Origin: Mesorhizobium sp. YC-39
GTDB lineage: Bacteria > Pseudomonadota > Alphaproteobacteria > Rhizobiales > Rhizobiaceae
NCBI RefSeq assembly: GCF_025753795.1
Contig: NZ_JAOWPS010000002.1
Span: 62,001-126,000 of the forward strand
DNA: 64,000 bases
Reading direction: 5' to 3'
Shown here: piece after piece, positions 17,962-27,493 of the stretch
Layout of the letters: the number at the start of each line of letters is the position of its first letter
How positions within the stretch are numbered: position 1 is the stretch's first letter
Program-made: the position numbers and the translations under genes
The notes under the pieces: generated by a model
Database searches by the model: none
What the model saw: only the letters and a program-made list of their open reading frames with translations
What the model was told of the DNA's origin: nothing

Positions 17962-18432
17962 ATGCCGATCAAAGCCGACCTCGACGCCATCGACTGGAAG
18001 ATCCTGCGCGAGCTTCAGCAGGACGGGCGCATGACCAATGTCGAACTGTCCAGCCGCGTCGGCATTTCAGCGCCGCCATGCCTGCGCCGCGTCAGGCGGC
18101 TGGAAGAGGCCGGCATCATCCGCGGCTACCGCGCGCTGCTCAATGCGCCGGCCCTTGGCATGGACGTCGTCGCCTTCTGCCTTATCGGCCTGCATCACCA
18201 GGCCGATGCCGAGCTCAAGACCTTCGCCGAGCGCACGCGCGGCTGGCCGATCGTGCGCGACGCCTGGATGGTGTCGGGCGAATCCGATTTCCTGCTGCAT
18301 TGCGTGGCGAGCGATCTCGGCACTTTCCAGACCTTCGTCATCGAGCAACTGGCCTCGGCGCCGAACGTCGATACGGTGCGGACAGCGCTGACGATCCGCC
18401 GGGTCAAGGACGAAGGTCTGGTGGCGTTCTAA
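17962..18432 (+). CDS. Lrp/AsnC family transcriptional regulator
   Basis: A 156-residue Lrp-type protein: helix-turn-helix at the N-terminus (LDAIDWKILRELQQDGRM, VGISAPPCLRRVRRLEEAG) and the RAM ligand-binding domain after residue 65 (VVAFCLIGLHH, VSGESDFLLHCVASDL). ATG 17962 has GAAGGT upstream. Lrp-type proteins respond to amino acids. Its end overlaps the end of gmhB by four bases (convergent). The 250-base divergent region with trxB may hold shared control sites. Confidence 0.92.
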   Translation: MPIKADLDAIDWKILRELQQDGRMTNVELSSRVGISAPPCLRRVRRLEEAGIIRGYRALLNAPALGMDVVAFCLIGLHHQADAELKTFAERTRGWPIVRDAWMVSGESDFLLHCVASDLGTFQTFVIEQLASAPNVDTVRTALTIRRVKDEGLVAF

Positions 18433-19082
18433 GCCACGCCCAACCCGGCAATTACATCGCATAGTCTGCGGTAATCATTGCCCGTCATCAGCTTGCGCGT
18501 CGTAAAACTGCCGTCCGGGGCCTTTTTGTTGAACCTGCCGCCGACCAGCCAGCCTTCCACCAGCCCAGCCCTTCGACCGGCTTCCATGTCGTCAGCCTTG
18601 TCGCCGACGATAATCGATCGACCGATGTCGACACCCAACAGATCACGAGCACGCAAAAGCATGCCGGGATTGGGCTTGCGCATCGGATGATCGCCTATTG
18701 CCAGTTCACCCGTGCCGCTCGAATGGTAGGCACAGGCAAGCACTATGTCGATACGGCATTGCTCGGCTTCGAGAAGTGCCAGCAGCCTGGCATTCACGGC
18801 GGCGAATTCAGGCCAGCCGAAGTAGCCGCGCGCAATGCCCGACTGGTTTGACACGATAATTGCGGGAAGGCCGGCAAGATTGGTCGTTCGGATCACCGGT
18901 AGTATTTCCGGCCGCAGGACGATGTCGGCTGGATCGTCGGGATAGCCGGTATCGACATTTATGGTGCCGTCACGGTCGAGGAACAGCGCCGGCAAACGCT
19001 CGGGAAAAACCCTATCGCCGATCCGCTCCACCCAGAGACCCGGCTCCACCAGCGGGTGCGGCGTCACCGCTTTGTCAGCCAT
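18429..19082 (-). CDS. gmhB: D-glycero-D-manno-heptose-1,7-bisphosphate 7-phosphatase
   Basis: A 217-residue HAD phosphatase with LFLDRDGTINVDTGYP (motif I, nucleophile and acid aspartates), IIVSNQSGIARGYFGW (motif II), the RKPNPGM lysine (motif III) and VGDKADDMEAG (motif IV). This is the GmhB pattern. Of the zinc-binding loop only CAYH is present; the CxC that follows in the E. coli enzyme is missing. It removes the 7-phosphate in ADP-heptose synthesis. Last of three coupled genes hldE-gmhA-gmhB (overlap of eight bases with gmhA). Confidence 0.9.
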   Translation of the reverse strand: MADKAVTPHPLVEPGLWVERIGDRVFPERLPALFLDRDGTINVDTGYPDDPADIVLRPEILPVIRTTNLAGLPAIIVSNQSGIARGYFGWPEFAAVNARLLALLEAEQCRIDIVLACAYHSSGTGELAIGDHPMRKPNPGMLLRARDLLGVDIGRSIIVGDKADDMEAGRRAGLVEGWLVGGRFNKKAPDGSFTTRKLMTGNDYRRLCDVIAGLGVA

Positions 19083-19647
19083 CGCTGAGGCGCGCTTCGA
19101 CCATCTCGCACAGATGATGATAGAGACACAGATGCCCCTGCTGGATGATCGGTGTCGACGTCGAGGGCACGTTGAGCAGGATATCGGAGAGCGGCTTGAG
19201 CTTGCCGCCGGTGTCGCCGGTCAGGCTGATCACCGTCATGTCCATCATGCGCGCCTGTTCGGCGGCGGCCAGGATGCTCGGCGAATTGCCGCTGGTCGAG
19301 ATGGCAAGCAGCACCGCACCCGCCGCGCCATGCGCCTCGACCTGGCGCGAAAACACCGTATCGAAGCCGTAATCATTGCCCCAGGCGGTCAGCACCGCCG
19401 CATTGGCCGGCAGCGCGATGACGTTGTAGGCCTTGCGCTCCTTCAGGAAGCGGCCAACGAGTTCGCCGGCGATGTGGATGGCGTCGCTGGCCGAGCCGCC
19501 ATTGCCGGCTATCAGCAGTGCCTTTCCCGACGAAAGTGCGGTGACGACGGCCGACACCGCGCGCTCCATCTCACCGGAGAGGTCGCGCTCGACCATCGCC
19601 GAGATCGCGGCTGCCGAGCGGGCCAGATAGTTGTTCAGTTCGGACAT
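19075..19647 (-). CDS. gmhA: Sedoheptulose-7-phosphate isomerase (SIS domain)
   Basis: A 190-residue SIS-domain protein with LLIAGNGGSASDAIHIAGEL, FSRQVEAHG, LAISTSGNSPSI and the C-terminal QQGHLCLYHHLCEMVE, all typical of GmhA, which makes D-glycero-D-manno-heptose 7-phosphate. GAGGAATTC precedes ATG 19647; the frame is open upstream into hldE but the start is clear. It lies seven bases after hldE. Confidence 0.94.
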   Translation of the reverse strand: MSELNNYLARSAAAISAMVERDLSGEMERAVSAVVTALSSGKALLIAGNGGSASDAIHIAGELVGRFLKERKAYNVIALPANAAVLTAWGNDYGFDTVFSRQVEAHGAAGAVLLAISTSGNSPSILAAAEQARMMDMTVISLTGDTGGKLKPLSDILLNVPSTSTPIIQQGHLCLYHHLCEMVEARLSDG

Positions 19648-19654
19648 GAATTCC

Positions 19655-21148
19655 TCAATTGGCAGTGCCACCGGCACGCAATTTGCCGATAGTGCCGGTC
19701 GTGCTCTTGCCGGCGACGAGGTCGACCAGCACCACACGCCCGCCGGCCTTCTGCACCACATCGGCGCCAACCACGGTGTCGACGGTGTAGTCCGCACCCT
19801 TGACCAGTATGTCGGGCAGCAAAGCCTCGATCAGCGCGAGCGGTGTGTCCTCCTCGAAAACGACGACGGCGTCGACCGAGGCAAGCGCGGCCAGCACGCA
19901 GGCGCGGTCATGCTCATCGTTGACCGGGCGTCCCGGCCCCTTTAGCCGGCGCACCGAGGCATCGTTGTTGAGGCCCAGAACCAGCCGGTCACACTGGCTG
20001 CGCGCCGCATGCAACAGGCTGACATGGCCAGCATGCAAAATGTCGAAGCAGCCATTGGTGAAACCGACGCTCAAGCCCTCGTTCTTCCACGTCGCCACCA
20101 GCCTTGCGGCAGCGGCGGCATCGAGGATCGCGCTGTGATGGGCGACCGGTCCGTGCGAGCGAAACAGAGCGCCGGTCAATTCCTCGACCGTCAACCGCGC
20201 CGTACCACGCTTTCCCACCACCACGCCGCCCGCGGCATTGGCGAGGGAGGCGGCCATGACGCGGTCGGCGCCTGCTGCCAAGGCCAATGCAAACGTCGCG
20301 ATGACGGTGTCGCCGGCGCCTGAAACGTCGAACACTTCCCGCGCCTGCGTGGCGATGTGCCGGGCATCCTCCGCCCCAACGACGCTCATGCCTTTTTCGC
20401 TGCGCGTCGCGACGACGAAGTCGAAGCCGTGCGCCGAGATCAGCTCACGCGCAGCAGTGACGATCTCGTCATCGGCAAAAACCGCGCGTCCGACGGCTTC
20501 GCCGAGTTCCTTGCGATTGGGCGTGATCGCGGTTGCCCCGGCATAGCGCGCATAGTCGCGGCCCTTCGGATCGACCAGAACCGGCTTGCCGGCTTCACGG
20601 CAAATCGAAATCAGCTCACCGGCGACGCCGTCGAGCAATATGCCCTTGCCGTAATCGGACAGGATGACGATGTCGGCTTGCGCCAGCGCTGCGCGGAAAT
20701 GCCCGATCAGCGTCACTCGCTCCGTGTCGCTCAACGGCTTGATTTCCTCCTCATCAAAGCGCAGCACTTGCTGGTTGAGCGCGCTGAAACGGCTTTTCGA
20801 CGAGGTCATGCGCTCGTGGTCCCGCGCAAGGCCATCGGTCCCGACGCCCAGCTCTCCCAGTATGCCTATCAGATTGTTGCCCGCATGGTCGTCGCCGATC
20901 ACTGAAACCGGTATGGCGGCAGCGCCAAGCGAAACGATATTGGAGACGACATTGCCGGCGCCGCCCATCGCCAGCATCTCGCCACGCCCATGCAGCACCG
21001 GGATCGGCGCTTCGGGCGAAATCCGCTCGATCACGCCATTGACGAAACGGTCGAGGATGAAGTCGCCGACCACCAGCACGGTCACATTGCCGAACCGGGA
21101 AATGGCGCGGTGCAAGGGTTCGGGAGAAGGCGGATCGTGTTTGATCAT
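19655..21148 (-). CDS. hldE: Bifunctional heptose-7-P kinase / heptose-1-P adenylyltransferase
   Basis: A 497-residue fusion. Residues 1-320 are a PfkB/ribokinase-type kinase (VVGDFILDRFVNGVIERISP, LSDYGKGIL, VFDVSGAGDTVIATFALALA); residues 350-497 are a nucleotidyltransferase (VGFTNGCFDILHAGHVSLL with the HxGH motif, LNNDASVRRLKGPGRP). It phosphorylates heptose 7-phosphate at C1 and later adds AMP to heptose 1-phosphate. First gene of the minus-strand heptose group. Confidence 0.95.
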   Translation of the reverse strand: MIKHDPPSPEPLHRAISRFGNVTVLVVGDFILDRFVNGVIERISPEAPIPVLHGRGEMLAMGGAGNVVSNIVSLGAAAIPVSVIGDDHAGNNLIGILGELGVGTDGLARDHERMTSSKSRFSALNQQVLRFDEEEIKPLSDTERVTLIGHFRAALAQADIVILSDYGKGILLDGVAGELISICREAGKPVLVDPKGRDYARYAGATAITPNRKELGEAVGRAVFADDEIVTAARELISAHGFDFVVATRSEKGMSVVGAEDARHIATQAREVFDVSGAGDTVIATFALALAAGADRVMAASLANAAGGVVVGKRGTARLTVEELTGALFRSHGPVAHHSAILDAAAAARLVATWKNEGLSVGFTNGCFDILHAGHVSLLHAARSQCDRLVLGLNNDASVRRLKGPGRPVNDEHDRACVLAALASVDAVVVFEEDTPLALIEALLPDILVKGADYTVDTVVGADVVQKAGGRVVLVDLVAGKSTTGTIGKLRAGGTAN

Positions 21149-21310
21149 GTCATTTGCAACGCGCGGGAAGAGCCGATCTCAATGCTCGTGGAACCATTCG
21201 CCGAAAGAATAAACCGGCGGGCCGGTCTTTCATGGCGAAGCCGATATACCGCAATTCCGCACAGCGCAACGGCGGGCGGCGGGCGGTTCCGGCCAACGCC
21301 GGTCGACGGA

Positions 21311-21943
21311 TCAGCTTTTCTGCAAGGCGACATGAACGCCCAATCCGACGAGCACCGCGCCCCCAGCCCGCCGCATCAGGCGCTGCGCCTGGCTGGAGCG
21401 CCGTAGCCTGCCGATCACGGCGCCGGCCAAGAACACGCACACGACATCCGCCGAGGAAAACATCAGATTGACGATCGTTCCGAGCACGACGAACTGCAGC
21501 CAGACGGGAAATGCCGCCGACGCATCGACGAATTGCGGCAGGAACGCCATGAAGAAGATCGCTGTCTTGGGATTGAGCACCTCGACCGCGATACTCTCGA
21601 AGAAGGCGCGGCGGGCGGATTTCGGCTCAATGCCCGGGATGATGGCATCGCCTTCTGCCCTGGCGCGGAACAGCGAGATGCCGAGCCAGATCAGATAGAG
21701 CGCTCCGGCCAGCTTGACCGCCACGTAGAGCGTCGGCACGGCGTGGAAAAGCACCGATAGTCCCGCCGCGGCGGCGATGACATGCACATAGCCGCCGAGA
21801 TGGATGCCGAACGCTGCCGTCAGCCCGGACCAGCGCCCGCGCGCCATGGTTTGCGCGGCGGCGTAAAGCATGGCCGGGCCAGGAATATAGGCGAAGATCG
21901 CGGTGGTGGCGAAGAAGGCGATAAGCAGTTCGGTCGACGGCAT
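21311..21943 (-). CDS. LysE/RhtB family exporter
   Basis: A membrane protein of about 210 residues with six hydrophobic segments in the LysE pattern: IFAYIPGPAMLYAAAQTMARG at the start, the conserved GAxYLIWLGISLFR (here LAGALYLIWLGISLFRAR) and VLNPKTAIFFMAFLPQFV. Such proteins export amino acids or derivatives. ATG 21943 has AGGAGC upstream; a frame extension of 12 codons is unlikely. It lies between the two heptose groups but has no evident role in LPS. Confidence 0.9.
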   Translation of the reverse strand: MPSTELLIAFFATTAIFAYIPGPAMLYAAAQTMARGRWSGLTAAFGIHLGGYVHVIAAAAGLSVLFHAVPTLYVAVKLAGALYLIWLGISLFRARAEGDAIIPGIEPKSARRAFFESIAVEVLNPKTAIFFMAFLPQFVDASAAFPVWLQFVVLGTIVNLMFSSADVVCVFLAGAVIGRLRRSSQAQRLMRRAGGAVLVGLGVHVALQKS

Positions 21944-22031
21944 TTGCCTTGCTCCTGTGGAGAGAACTGCGGAGATCAAGTCGATCGGGGATCAGGTTCC
22001 ATGGCTCCGCGCCGAATTGAGTCCAGGATTC

Positions 22032-22454
22032 TCAAATTTCTGAGAACCCGAACGCTGCCACCAATCGCTCGAAAGTCGGGGTGTCCTGCCTTTCACCGAA
22101 AGGCCGGACAAGTTGCCAGATGTCCTCGCTATACAGGAGCAGCATTTCCTCTGTAGTTGCGACGACCTCTATGTCTCTCGGAGCCGCGTAAAACGAAATT
22201 CCTTGGATACCATCCGGAGAAAGGGGCGCATAGTGCAGCCGAAATTCGCCGCTGCCGATTTGAATGCCATTCGTCGATGTTCCTTCGTATGGCTCAACAA
22301 TTCGGCAAATGCGTCCGATCGATGACCTGCGCGCCTCTTCGATCGGTTTTCCATAATTTTCGTCCGGGAGAGACAGTATCCGGACGTAGGAACCCACGAA
22401 CACTGCCACGCCGTGCCTATCGGTTGGCATAGTTCCTGAAGAATCTCGTGTCAT
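22032..22454 (-). CDS. Hypothetical protein
   Basis: I do not recognise this 140-residue (or 132-residue, if the ATG at 22430 is used) protein. It is acidic and soluble, with segments [20 protein letters not shown] and [19 protein letters not shown] that suggest a small beta-rich domain like those in immunity-type proteins, but this is only an impression. Base composition is less GC-rich than the neighbours. It is divergent from hldD and could be an insertion in the LPS locus. Confidence 0.55.
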   Translation of the reverse strand: MTRDSSGTMPTDRHGVAVFVGSYVRILSLPDENYGKPIEEARRSSIGRICRIVEPYEGTSTNGIQIGSGEFRLHYAPLSPDGIQGISFYAAPRDIEVVATTEEMLLLYSEDIWQLVRPFGERQDTPTFERLVAAFGFSEI

Positions 22455-22559
22455 TCATCAGTCCTTGCTACTCTCAGCCCAGCCCCTGCCTGCTTTATCG
22501 ACAGCCCTGCCAACCTCCCTTATAAGGGCCGGAATCGGCAAACAAAACTAGAGGCCTTT

Positions 22560-23510
22560 ATGATCATCGTCACGGGCGGCGCCGGCATGATCGGCTCCAA
22601 CATCGTCGCCGCGCTCAACGCCGAAGGCCTCACCGACATTCTTGTCGTCGACGATCTCACCGACGGGCACAAGATCGCCAACCTCGCCGATCTCCAGATC
22701 GCCGACTACCTCGACAAGGATGATTTCCTGGCTCGGCTAGAGGCTGGGGACCTCGGCCGCATCGAAGCCGTTTTCCACCAGGGCGCCTGCTCGACCACCA
22801 CCGAGTGGAACGGTAAATATATGATGGAGGTGAACTACGCCTATTCCAAGCGGCTGCTGCATGCCTGCCTGGCGTTGCGCGTGCCCTTCCTCTACGCCTC
22901 CTCGGCGTCGGTCTATGGCGGTGGCAGCGAGTTTCGCGAGGAGCCGCAATATGAGCGGCCGCTCAACGTCTATGCCTATTCCAAGAAATTGTTCGACGAC
23001 TATGTCCGCCGCACCGTCTTCAATACCGACCATTCGCAAGTAGCGGGCCTGCGCTATTTCAACGTCTACGGACCGCGCGAGGCGCATAAGGGCGCCATGG
23101 CCTCGGTTGCCTTCCATCTGTTCAACCAGGTCGAGCAAGGCCAGAACCCGAAGCTGTTCGGCGCCCATGGCGGTTTCGGGCCCGGCGAGCAGAGCCGCGA
23201 CTTCATCCATGTCGGCGATGTCGCCGACGTCAACCTGTGGCTGTGGAAGCGGGGCTCGAGCGGCATCTTCAACTGCGGCACTGGCCGCGCCCAGCCGTTC
23301 CGCGCCATCGCCGAAACGGTGATCGACACGCTGGGCCAAGGGCAGATCGAGTTCATCGACTTCCCCGACCACCTCAAGGGCAGCTACCAGAGTTTTACGC
23401 AAGCTGATATGTCCCGGTTGCGCGCAGCCGGCTACAATGGCCAATTTCGCACAGTGGAAACCGGCGTCAGAGACTATGTCGAATGGCTGAAAGCCCAACG
23501 ATCCTCGTGA
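22560..23510 (+). CDS. hldD: ADP-L-glycero-D-manno-heptose 6-epimerase
   Basis: A 316-residue short-chain dehydrogenase/epimerase. N-terminal [19 protein letters not shown] binds NADP; the [20 protein letters not shown] segment and [11 protein letters not shown] (catalytic Ser/Thr) plus [12 protein letters not shown] (YxxxK) are diagnostic of HldD. It converts ADP-D,D-heptose to ADP-L,D-heptose. The end overlaps waaF by 28 bases, so hldD-waaF-waaC form one operon. Confidence 0.95.
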   Translation: MIIVTGGAGMIGSNIVAALNAEGLTDILVVDDLTDGHKIANLADLQIADYLDKDDFLARLEAGDLGRIEAVFHQGACSTTTEWNGKYMMEVNYAYSKRLLHACLALRVPFLYASSASVYGGGSEFREEPQYERPLNVYAYSKKLFDDYVRRTVFNTDHSQVAGLRYFNVYGPREAHKGAMASVAFHLFNQVEQGQNPKLFGAHGGFGPGEQSRDFIHVGDVADVNLWLWKRGSSGIFNCGTGRAQPFRAIAETVIDTLGQGQIEFIDFPDHLKGSYQSFTQADMSRLRAAGYNGQFRTVETGVRDYVEWLKAQRSS

Positions 23511-24490
23511 TCGGCCCACGCTGGGTGGGCGACATGGTCATGGCGCAGTGCCTGTTTTCGGCGCTGAAAGAGCTTCACCCGAATGCCGCGATCGATGTGC
23601 TGGCGCCTGCATGGGCGGCACCGCTGGTCGCACGCATGCCCGAAATACGCCAGCAGATCGACCTGCCGCTGAAATCCGGCGCGCTGGAATTCCGCATCCG
23701 CCGGCGCTTCGGACGGCTGCTGCGCGGCCGCTACGACATCGCCTATGTCATGCCGGGAAGCTGGAAATCGGCGCTGATCCCGTACTTTGCCCGCATTCCG
23801 CGTCGTGTCGGCAATTTGCGCGAAATGCGCTACGGACTGCTGACCGACATTGTGCCGTTGCCCGACGCGGTGAAGCGGCGTACGGCGCAGGCCTATTTCG
23901 GCCTCGCCCAAGGTGGAAATTTCCGCGCCCCCCGGCTCTCCGTCGACACAACGAACCAGGCGGCATTGCTCGGCCGGTTCGGTCTGGAGGCGGAGAAATT
24001 CGTCGCACTGATGCCTGGCGCCGAATTCGGCCCGGCCAAACGCTGGCCGAGCGAACACTATGCCGGCCTTGCCCGCGACTTCATGGGCAGAGGTTTCGAG
24101 GTCGCGCTGTTTGGTTCTAGGAACGACACCGACGTGACCGCGGAAATCGCCACACTTGCGCCAGGCGTTGTCGACCTTGCCGGCAAGACACGCCTGGAGG
24201 ACGCCATTGACCTGATCGCCGCCGCCAGGCTCGCCGTGTCGAATGACAGCGGGTTGATGCATGTCGCCGCCGCGGTCGGCACGCCGATCGTTGCGGTCTA
24301 CGGCTCGACCTCGCCCGAGAACACGCCGCCGCTGGCGGAAAGGCGTGAACTGGTGTGGCTCGGCCTGTCCTGTTCGCCTTGCCATAAGAAGGTCTGCCCG
24401 CTCGGCCATCTCAACTGCCTGAAGACGCTCGAGGTCGCACGGGTCGCGGCGGCGGCGGATCGGTTGCTGGAAATGCCGGCCACCGCATGA
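23483..24490 (+). CDS. waaF: LPS heptosyltransferase II
   Basis: A 335-residue family 9 glycosyltransferase: [19 protein letters not shown] at the N-terminus, [20 protein letters not shown] (the WaaF GAExGxAKRWP motif), [31 protein letters not shown] and the cysteine-rich [18 protein letters not shown]. It adds the second L,D-heptose to the LPS inner core at the inner membrane. The start lies inside the end of hldD and the end overlaps waaC by four bases. Confidence 0.94.
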   Translation: MAESPTILVIGPRWVGDMVMAQCLFSALKELHPNAAIDVLAPAWAAPLVARMPEIRQQIDLPLKSGALEFRIRRRFGRLLRGRYDIAYVMPGSWKSALIPYFARIPRRVGNLREMRYGLLTDIVPLPDAVKRRTAQAYFGLAQGGNFRAPRLSVDTTNQAALLGRFGLEAEKFVALMPGAEFGPAKRWPSEHYAGLARDFMGRGFEVALFGSRNDTDVTAEIATLAPGVVDLAGKTRLEDAIDLIAAARLAVSNDSGLMHVAAAVGTPIVAVYGSTSPENTPPLAERRELVWLGLSCSPCHKKVCPLGHLNCLKTLEVARVAAAADRLLEMPATA

Positions 24491-25461
24491 AGGTGCTGAT
24501 CGTCAAGACATCCTCGATGGGCGATGTCATCCACACCTTTCCGGCCGTCGAGGATGCGCGCCGCAACAGGCCCGAAATCTCATTCGACTGGTGCGTGGAA
24601 GAGGCTTTTGCCGCCATCGTCGCCTTGCATCCGGCGATCGGCACCATTCACAAGGTCGCTATCAGGCGCTGGCGCAAGAATTTGCTCGACCGCGAAACCT
24701 GGCGCGAGGCGGCGGGCTTGCGCCGCGCCTTGCGAGCCGGCCGCTATGACCTCGTCATCGACGCGCAAGGTCTGCTGAAATCCGCCCTGGTGGCGAAACA
24801 GGCAGCAGCACCGGTTGCCGGCTTCGACCGTCCGAGTGCGCGCGAACCGAAGGCCGCCTTGTTTTATGATCGCCGCTACACCGTGCCTCGCGACCTGCAT
24901 GCCATCGAGCGGACAAGGCGGCTGTTCGGGCTGGCGCTTGGCTACGAGCCGGATCTTTCAGCACTCGGATCAGGCATTCAGCCGCCGGCTGGCGGTTCGA
25001 CCCTTGTCGGCGAAAAAACCGCCTTCCTGCTGCATGGCACCAGCCGCGAGGACAAGAAATGGCCGGTTGGAGACTGGATCGAAACCGCCCGACTTCTGGT
25101 CGAAAGGGGGATCACACCGGTCACCACCTGGTCGAACGAGGCTGAAAAAGCGGTGGCCGAAGCAATCGCCAAGGCGGTCTCGCAGGCCGAACTTGTGCCG
25201 AAATCACCGCTTGCCGAGATCGCCGCGCTCATCGGCCGGTCAACCCTGGTGATCGGCGCAGACACCGGCCTGACCCATCTCGCCAGCGCCTTCGGCCTGC
25301 CGACGGTCGCCGTCTTTCTGGCGACTGAGCCGGGTCTGACAGGTCCGCGCGGACCATTCTCGTCGACGCTTTTGGCCCAGCCCGGCGGACGCATGGGCCC
25401 GGACGCGGTGATAGCGGAAGCCGAAAGGCTGCTAGAACTCAAATCGCAGGCCGCGGCGTAG
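24487..25461 (+). CDS. waaC: LPS heptosyltransferase I
   Basis: A 324-residue family 9 glycosyltransferase with [53 protein letters not shown] and the sugar-nucleotide site IGADTGLTHLASAFGLPTVA. It adds the first heptose to Kdo of lipid A. Start ATG overlaps the waaF stop (ATGA). Convergent with greA, only five bases apart. Confidence 0.94.
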   Translation: MKVLIVKTSSMGDVIHTFPAVEDARRNRPEISFDWCVEEAFAAIVALHPAIGTIHKVAIRRWRKNLLDRETWREAAGLRRALRAGRYDLVIDAQGLLKSALVAKQAAAPVAGFDRPSAREPKAALFYDRRYTVPRDLHAIERTRRLFGLALGYEPDLSALGSGIQPPAGGSTLVGEKTAFLLHGTSREDKKWPVGDWIETARLLVERGITPVTTWSNEAEKAVAEAIAKAVSQAELVPKSPLAEIAALIGRSTLVIGADTGLTHLASAFGLPTVAVFLATEPGLTGPRGPFSSTLLAQPGGRMGPDAVIAEAERLLELKSQAAA

Positions 25462-25466
25462 AGGCC

Positions 25467-25940
25467 CTAAATAAACTGCACCTGGACGATCTCATACCCC
25501 CGTGCACCGCCGGGCGCGTTGACCTCGATCGCATCGCCGACTTCCTTGCCGATCAGCGCGCGCGCGATCGGCGAGGAGATCGAAATGCGGCCGGACTTCA
25601 CATCCGCCTCCTGGTCGCCGACGATCTGGTAGGTCTTCTTCTCTTCGGTGTCCTCGTCGACCAGCACAACCGTGGCGCCGAACTTGACCTTGTCGCCGCT
25701 AAGCTTGGTGACGTCGATCACCTCGGCTCGCGCGATCAGGTCCTCGAGCTCGTTGACGCGGCCCTCATTGAGGCTCTGCGCCTCTTTCGCCGCGTGGTAT
25801 TCAGCATTTTCGGACAGGTCGCCATGCGAGCGCGCTTCGGAGATCGCCTCGATGATGCGCGGGCGCTCTTCCTGCTGACGCCAACGCAGTTCTTCCTTCA
25901 ATGACGCGAACCCCTCGCCTGTCATCGGGACCTTGTTCAT
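25467..25940 (-). CDS. greA: Transcription elongation factor GreA
   Basis: A 157-residue GreA: the coiled-coil N-terminal domain with [40 protein letters not shown] (the DLSENAEY acidic tip) and the C-terminal globular domain ending [29 protein letters not shown]. It stimulates RNA cleavage by backtracked RNA polymerase. AGGAAAGGTCAGGC precedes ATG 25940; the longer frame does not fit the family. Confidence 0.96.
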   Translation of the reverse strand: MNKVPMTGEGFASLKEELRWRQQEERPRIIEAISEARSHGDLSENAEYHAAKEAQSLNEGRVNELEDLIARAEVIDVTKLSGDKVKFGATVVLVDEDTEEKKTYQIVGDQEADVKSGRISISSPIARALIGKEVGDAIEVNAPGGARGYEIVQVQFI

Positions 25941-26173
25941 GATGCCTGACCTTTCCTGCCGCCACCCCCGCATGTTCGGGGATAACCTTGTCGATGGGTA
26001 CAAAAAGAAAACGGTCCGGCAGCCTCGGGCTAACGGAACCGTTTCACCACAATTTCCCAAGATATAGCAATCTTTGCGCGGTTTTCACGCCCAAAAAGTC
26101 GGGTTTTCAAAAATTCGTCCGCCATTTGTGGAAATGCCGTCGCGGCAGCGAGGCTGGCGGAGCGGGAGGCGAC

Positions 26174-26206
26174 AAAAAAACCGGCCGCGGTAGCTCGCGG
26201 CCGGTT
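26174..26206 (-). terminator. Rho-independent terminator
   Basis: The stem AACCGGCCGCG / CGCGGCCGGTT is followed, in minus-strand direction, by seven T residues. It ends the TPR-protein transcript, 20 bases after its stop. Confidence 0.88.
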
Positions 26207-26226
26207 GAGGAGTATTGGGAATAGAA

Positions 26227-26766
26227 TCAGCTTCTCATGAAATGGTCGATCTGCTCGGACAGCATGCCGTATTCGCGCGATCCCTTGCCGGTGCGCTTTT
26301 CGATCTCGCGGAGCTGTTCCTGGGCGCCTGCCAGGTCGCCGATCTGCAGATGCGCTTCGCCGAGATATTCGCGCACCAGCGTATAATCGGGATCGATGCG
26401 CAGCGCTTCCTCGTAGTAGCCAAGACCGACGATCACGCGGCCGGAATGGCGATGCGAATAGCCGAGATAGTTGAGGATACGCGGATCCTGCTTGTTGGCG
26501 GCCAGGCTGAGCACGGCGATCGCCTCGTCATAACGCCCGGCCATCGCCAGGTCGTGGCCCGCTTCATAGATATTGTTGTCGTCCAGCATGCCGTATTTCG
26601 GCGCGACACATTTCTGCTTCTTCTTGTCCCAGACCTGGCCCTTCTTGCATTGCGTGGAGCTTCCGCCGCTACCACCGCCTCCGCCCTCGCCAGCCGTGAA
26701 GGCGGGCACCACAAAGAGCGGCAGAGCCGCAACAGCCATGACCTGAATCAGCAATCGTCTGCGCAT
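26227..26766 (-). CDS. Exported TPR-repeat protein
   Basis: A signal peptide (MRRRLLIQVMAVAALPLFVV) is followed by a Gly/Ser-rich stretch, a basic Cys-x-Lys segment (TQCKKGQVWDKKKQKC) and three tetratricopeptide repeats between about residues 65 and 165 (AGRYDEAIAVLSLAANKQ, GLGYYEEALRIDPDYTLV, GDLAGAQEQLREIEKR). It is likely a periplasmic scaffold protein. The two cysteines around the basic segment may be disulfide-bonded. Partner unknown. Confidence 0.85.
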   Translation of the reverse strand: MRRRLLIQVMAVAALPLFVVPAFTAGEGGGGGSGGSSTQCKKGQVWDKKKQKCVAPKYGMLDDNNIYEAGHDLAMAGRYDEAIAVLSLAANKQDPRILNYLGYSHRHSGRVIVGLGYYEEALRIDPDYTLVREYLGEAHLQIGDLAGAQEQLREIEKRTGKGSREYGMLSEQIDHFMRS

Positions 26767-26991
26767 CGAAGCCTCCTTGAGAAGAACAATGCAACATTAA
26801 CGCCGGGCGCAAGCCATTTCATCCCGCAAAAAGCCGGGAACCGACAACCAACCCTCGCTCCTCCGATCGAAGCTGACATGCAGTCAGGTCCGCGGGAATT
26901 TGCCAAAGATAAGGCTGCGAGCCGAACGTGACGTGACGCGCGCTGCAAATTCGCTATCATCCGGCAAAACGGAGTATGCGGAGAAAGGCCA

Positions 26992-27417
26992 GTGCAGCAG
27001 CGCCTTGAAAGGGAATGGGAGCTTTCGATCGGTCCCGACACTGTGCGCCTGTTCATCCTCAAGGCAAAGGCGCTCAGCGCCGCCGTCAACGAAGACTATG
27101 CCGATGGCGCCGAGCACGAGATAGAACTCGACGGTGAGGCCCACGACAACCACCATCATGACGGCTTGGCCGAGGAAAGTTCGGAAAACCTCACCGAGGA
27201 AGAGCTGCGCGAGTTGATCAACGACCTCAATGTCGACGAGGCCGCCGAACTCGTCGCACTCGCCTGGGTCGGCCGCGGCGACTATGACGCCTCGGAATGG
27301 GCGGACGCGCTGGCGGCCGCACGCGAGCGCGCCAATAAGCGCACCGCCAAATATCTGCTCGGCATGCCGCTGCTCGCCGACTGGCTGGAGGAAGGGCTGG
27401 AAGCGATCGGCGCGTAA
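26992..27417 (+). CDS. DUF3775 domain protein
   Basis: A 141-residue acidic cytoplasmic protein. The second half, LTEEELRELINDLNVDEAAE, LVALAWVGRGDYDASEW and KYLLGMPLLADWLEEGLEAI, matches the DUF3775 family found in alphaproteobacteria. A histidine run (DNHHHD) marks the middle. The start is a GTG with GGAGAAAGG upstream. Function unknown. Confidence 0.82.
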   Translation: MQQRLEREWELSIGPDTVRLFILKAKALSAAVNEDYADGAEHEIELDGEAHDNHHHDGLAEESSENLTEEELRELINDLNVDEAAELVALAWVGRGDYDASEWADALAAARERANKRTAKYLLGMPLLADWLEEGLEAIGA

Positions 27418-27493
27418 CGCTGCAGTTACTGATTGTGATCGGCCCACGCGCTCATTTCGGGCAACTTCCGTGGTCGCCCGCCGTTAGCGACGG

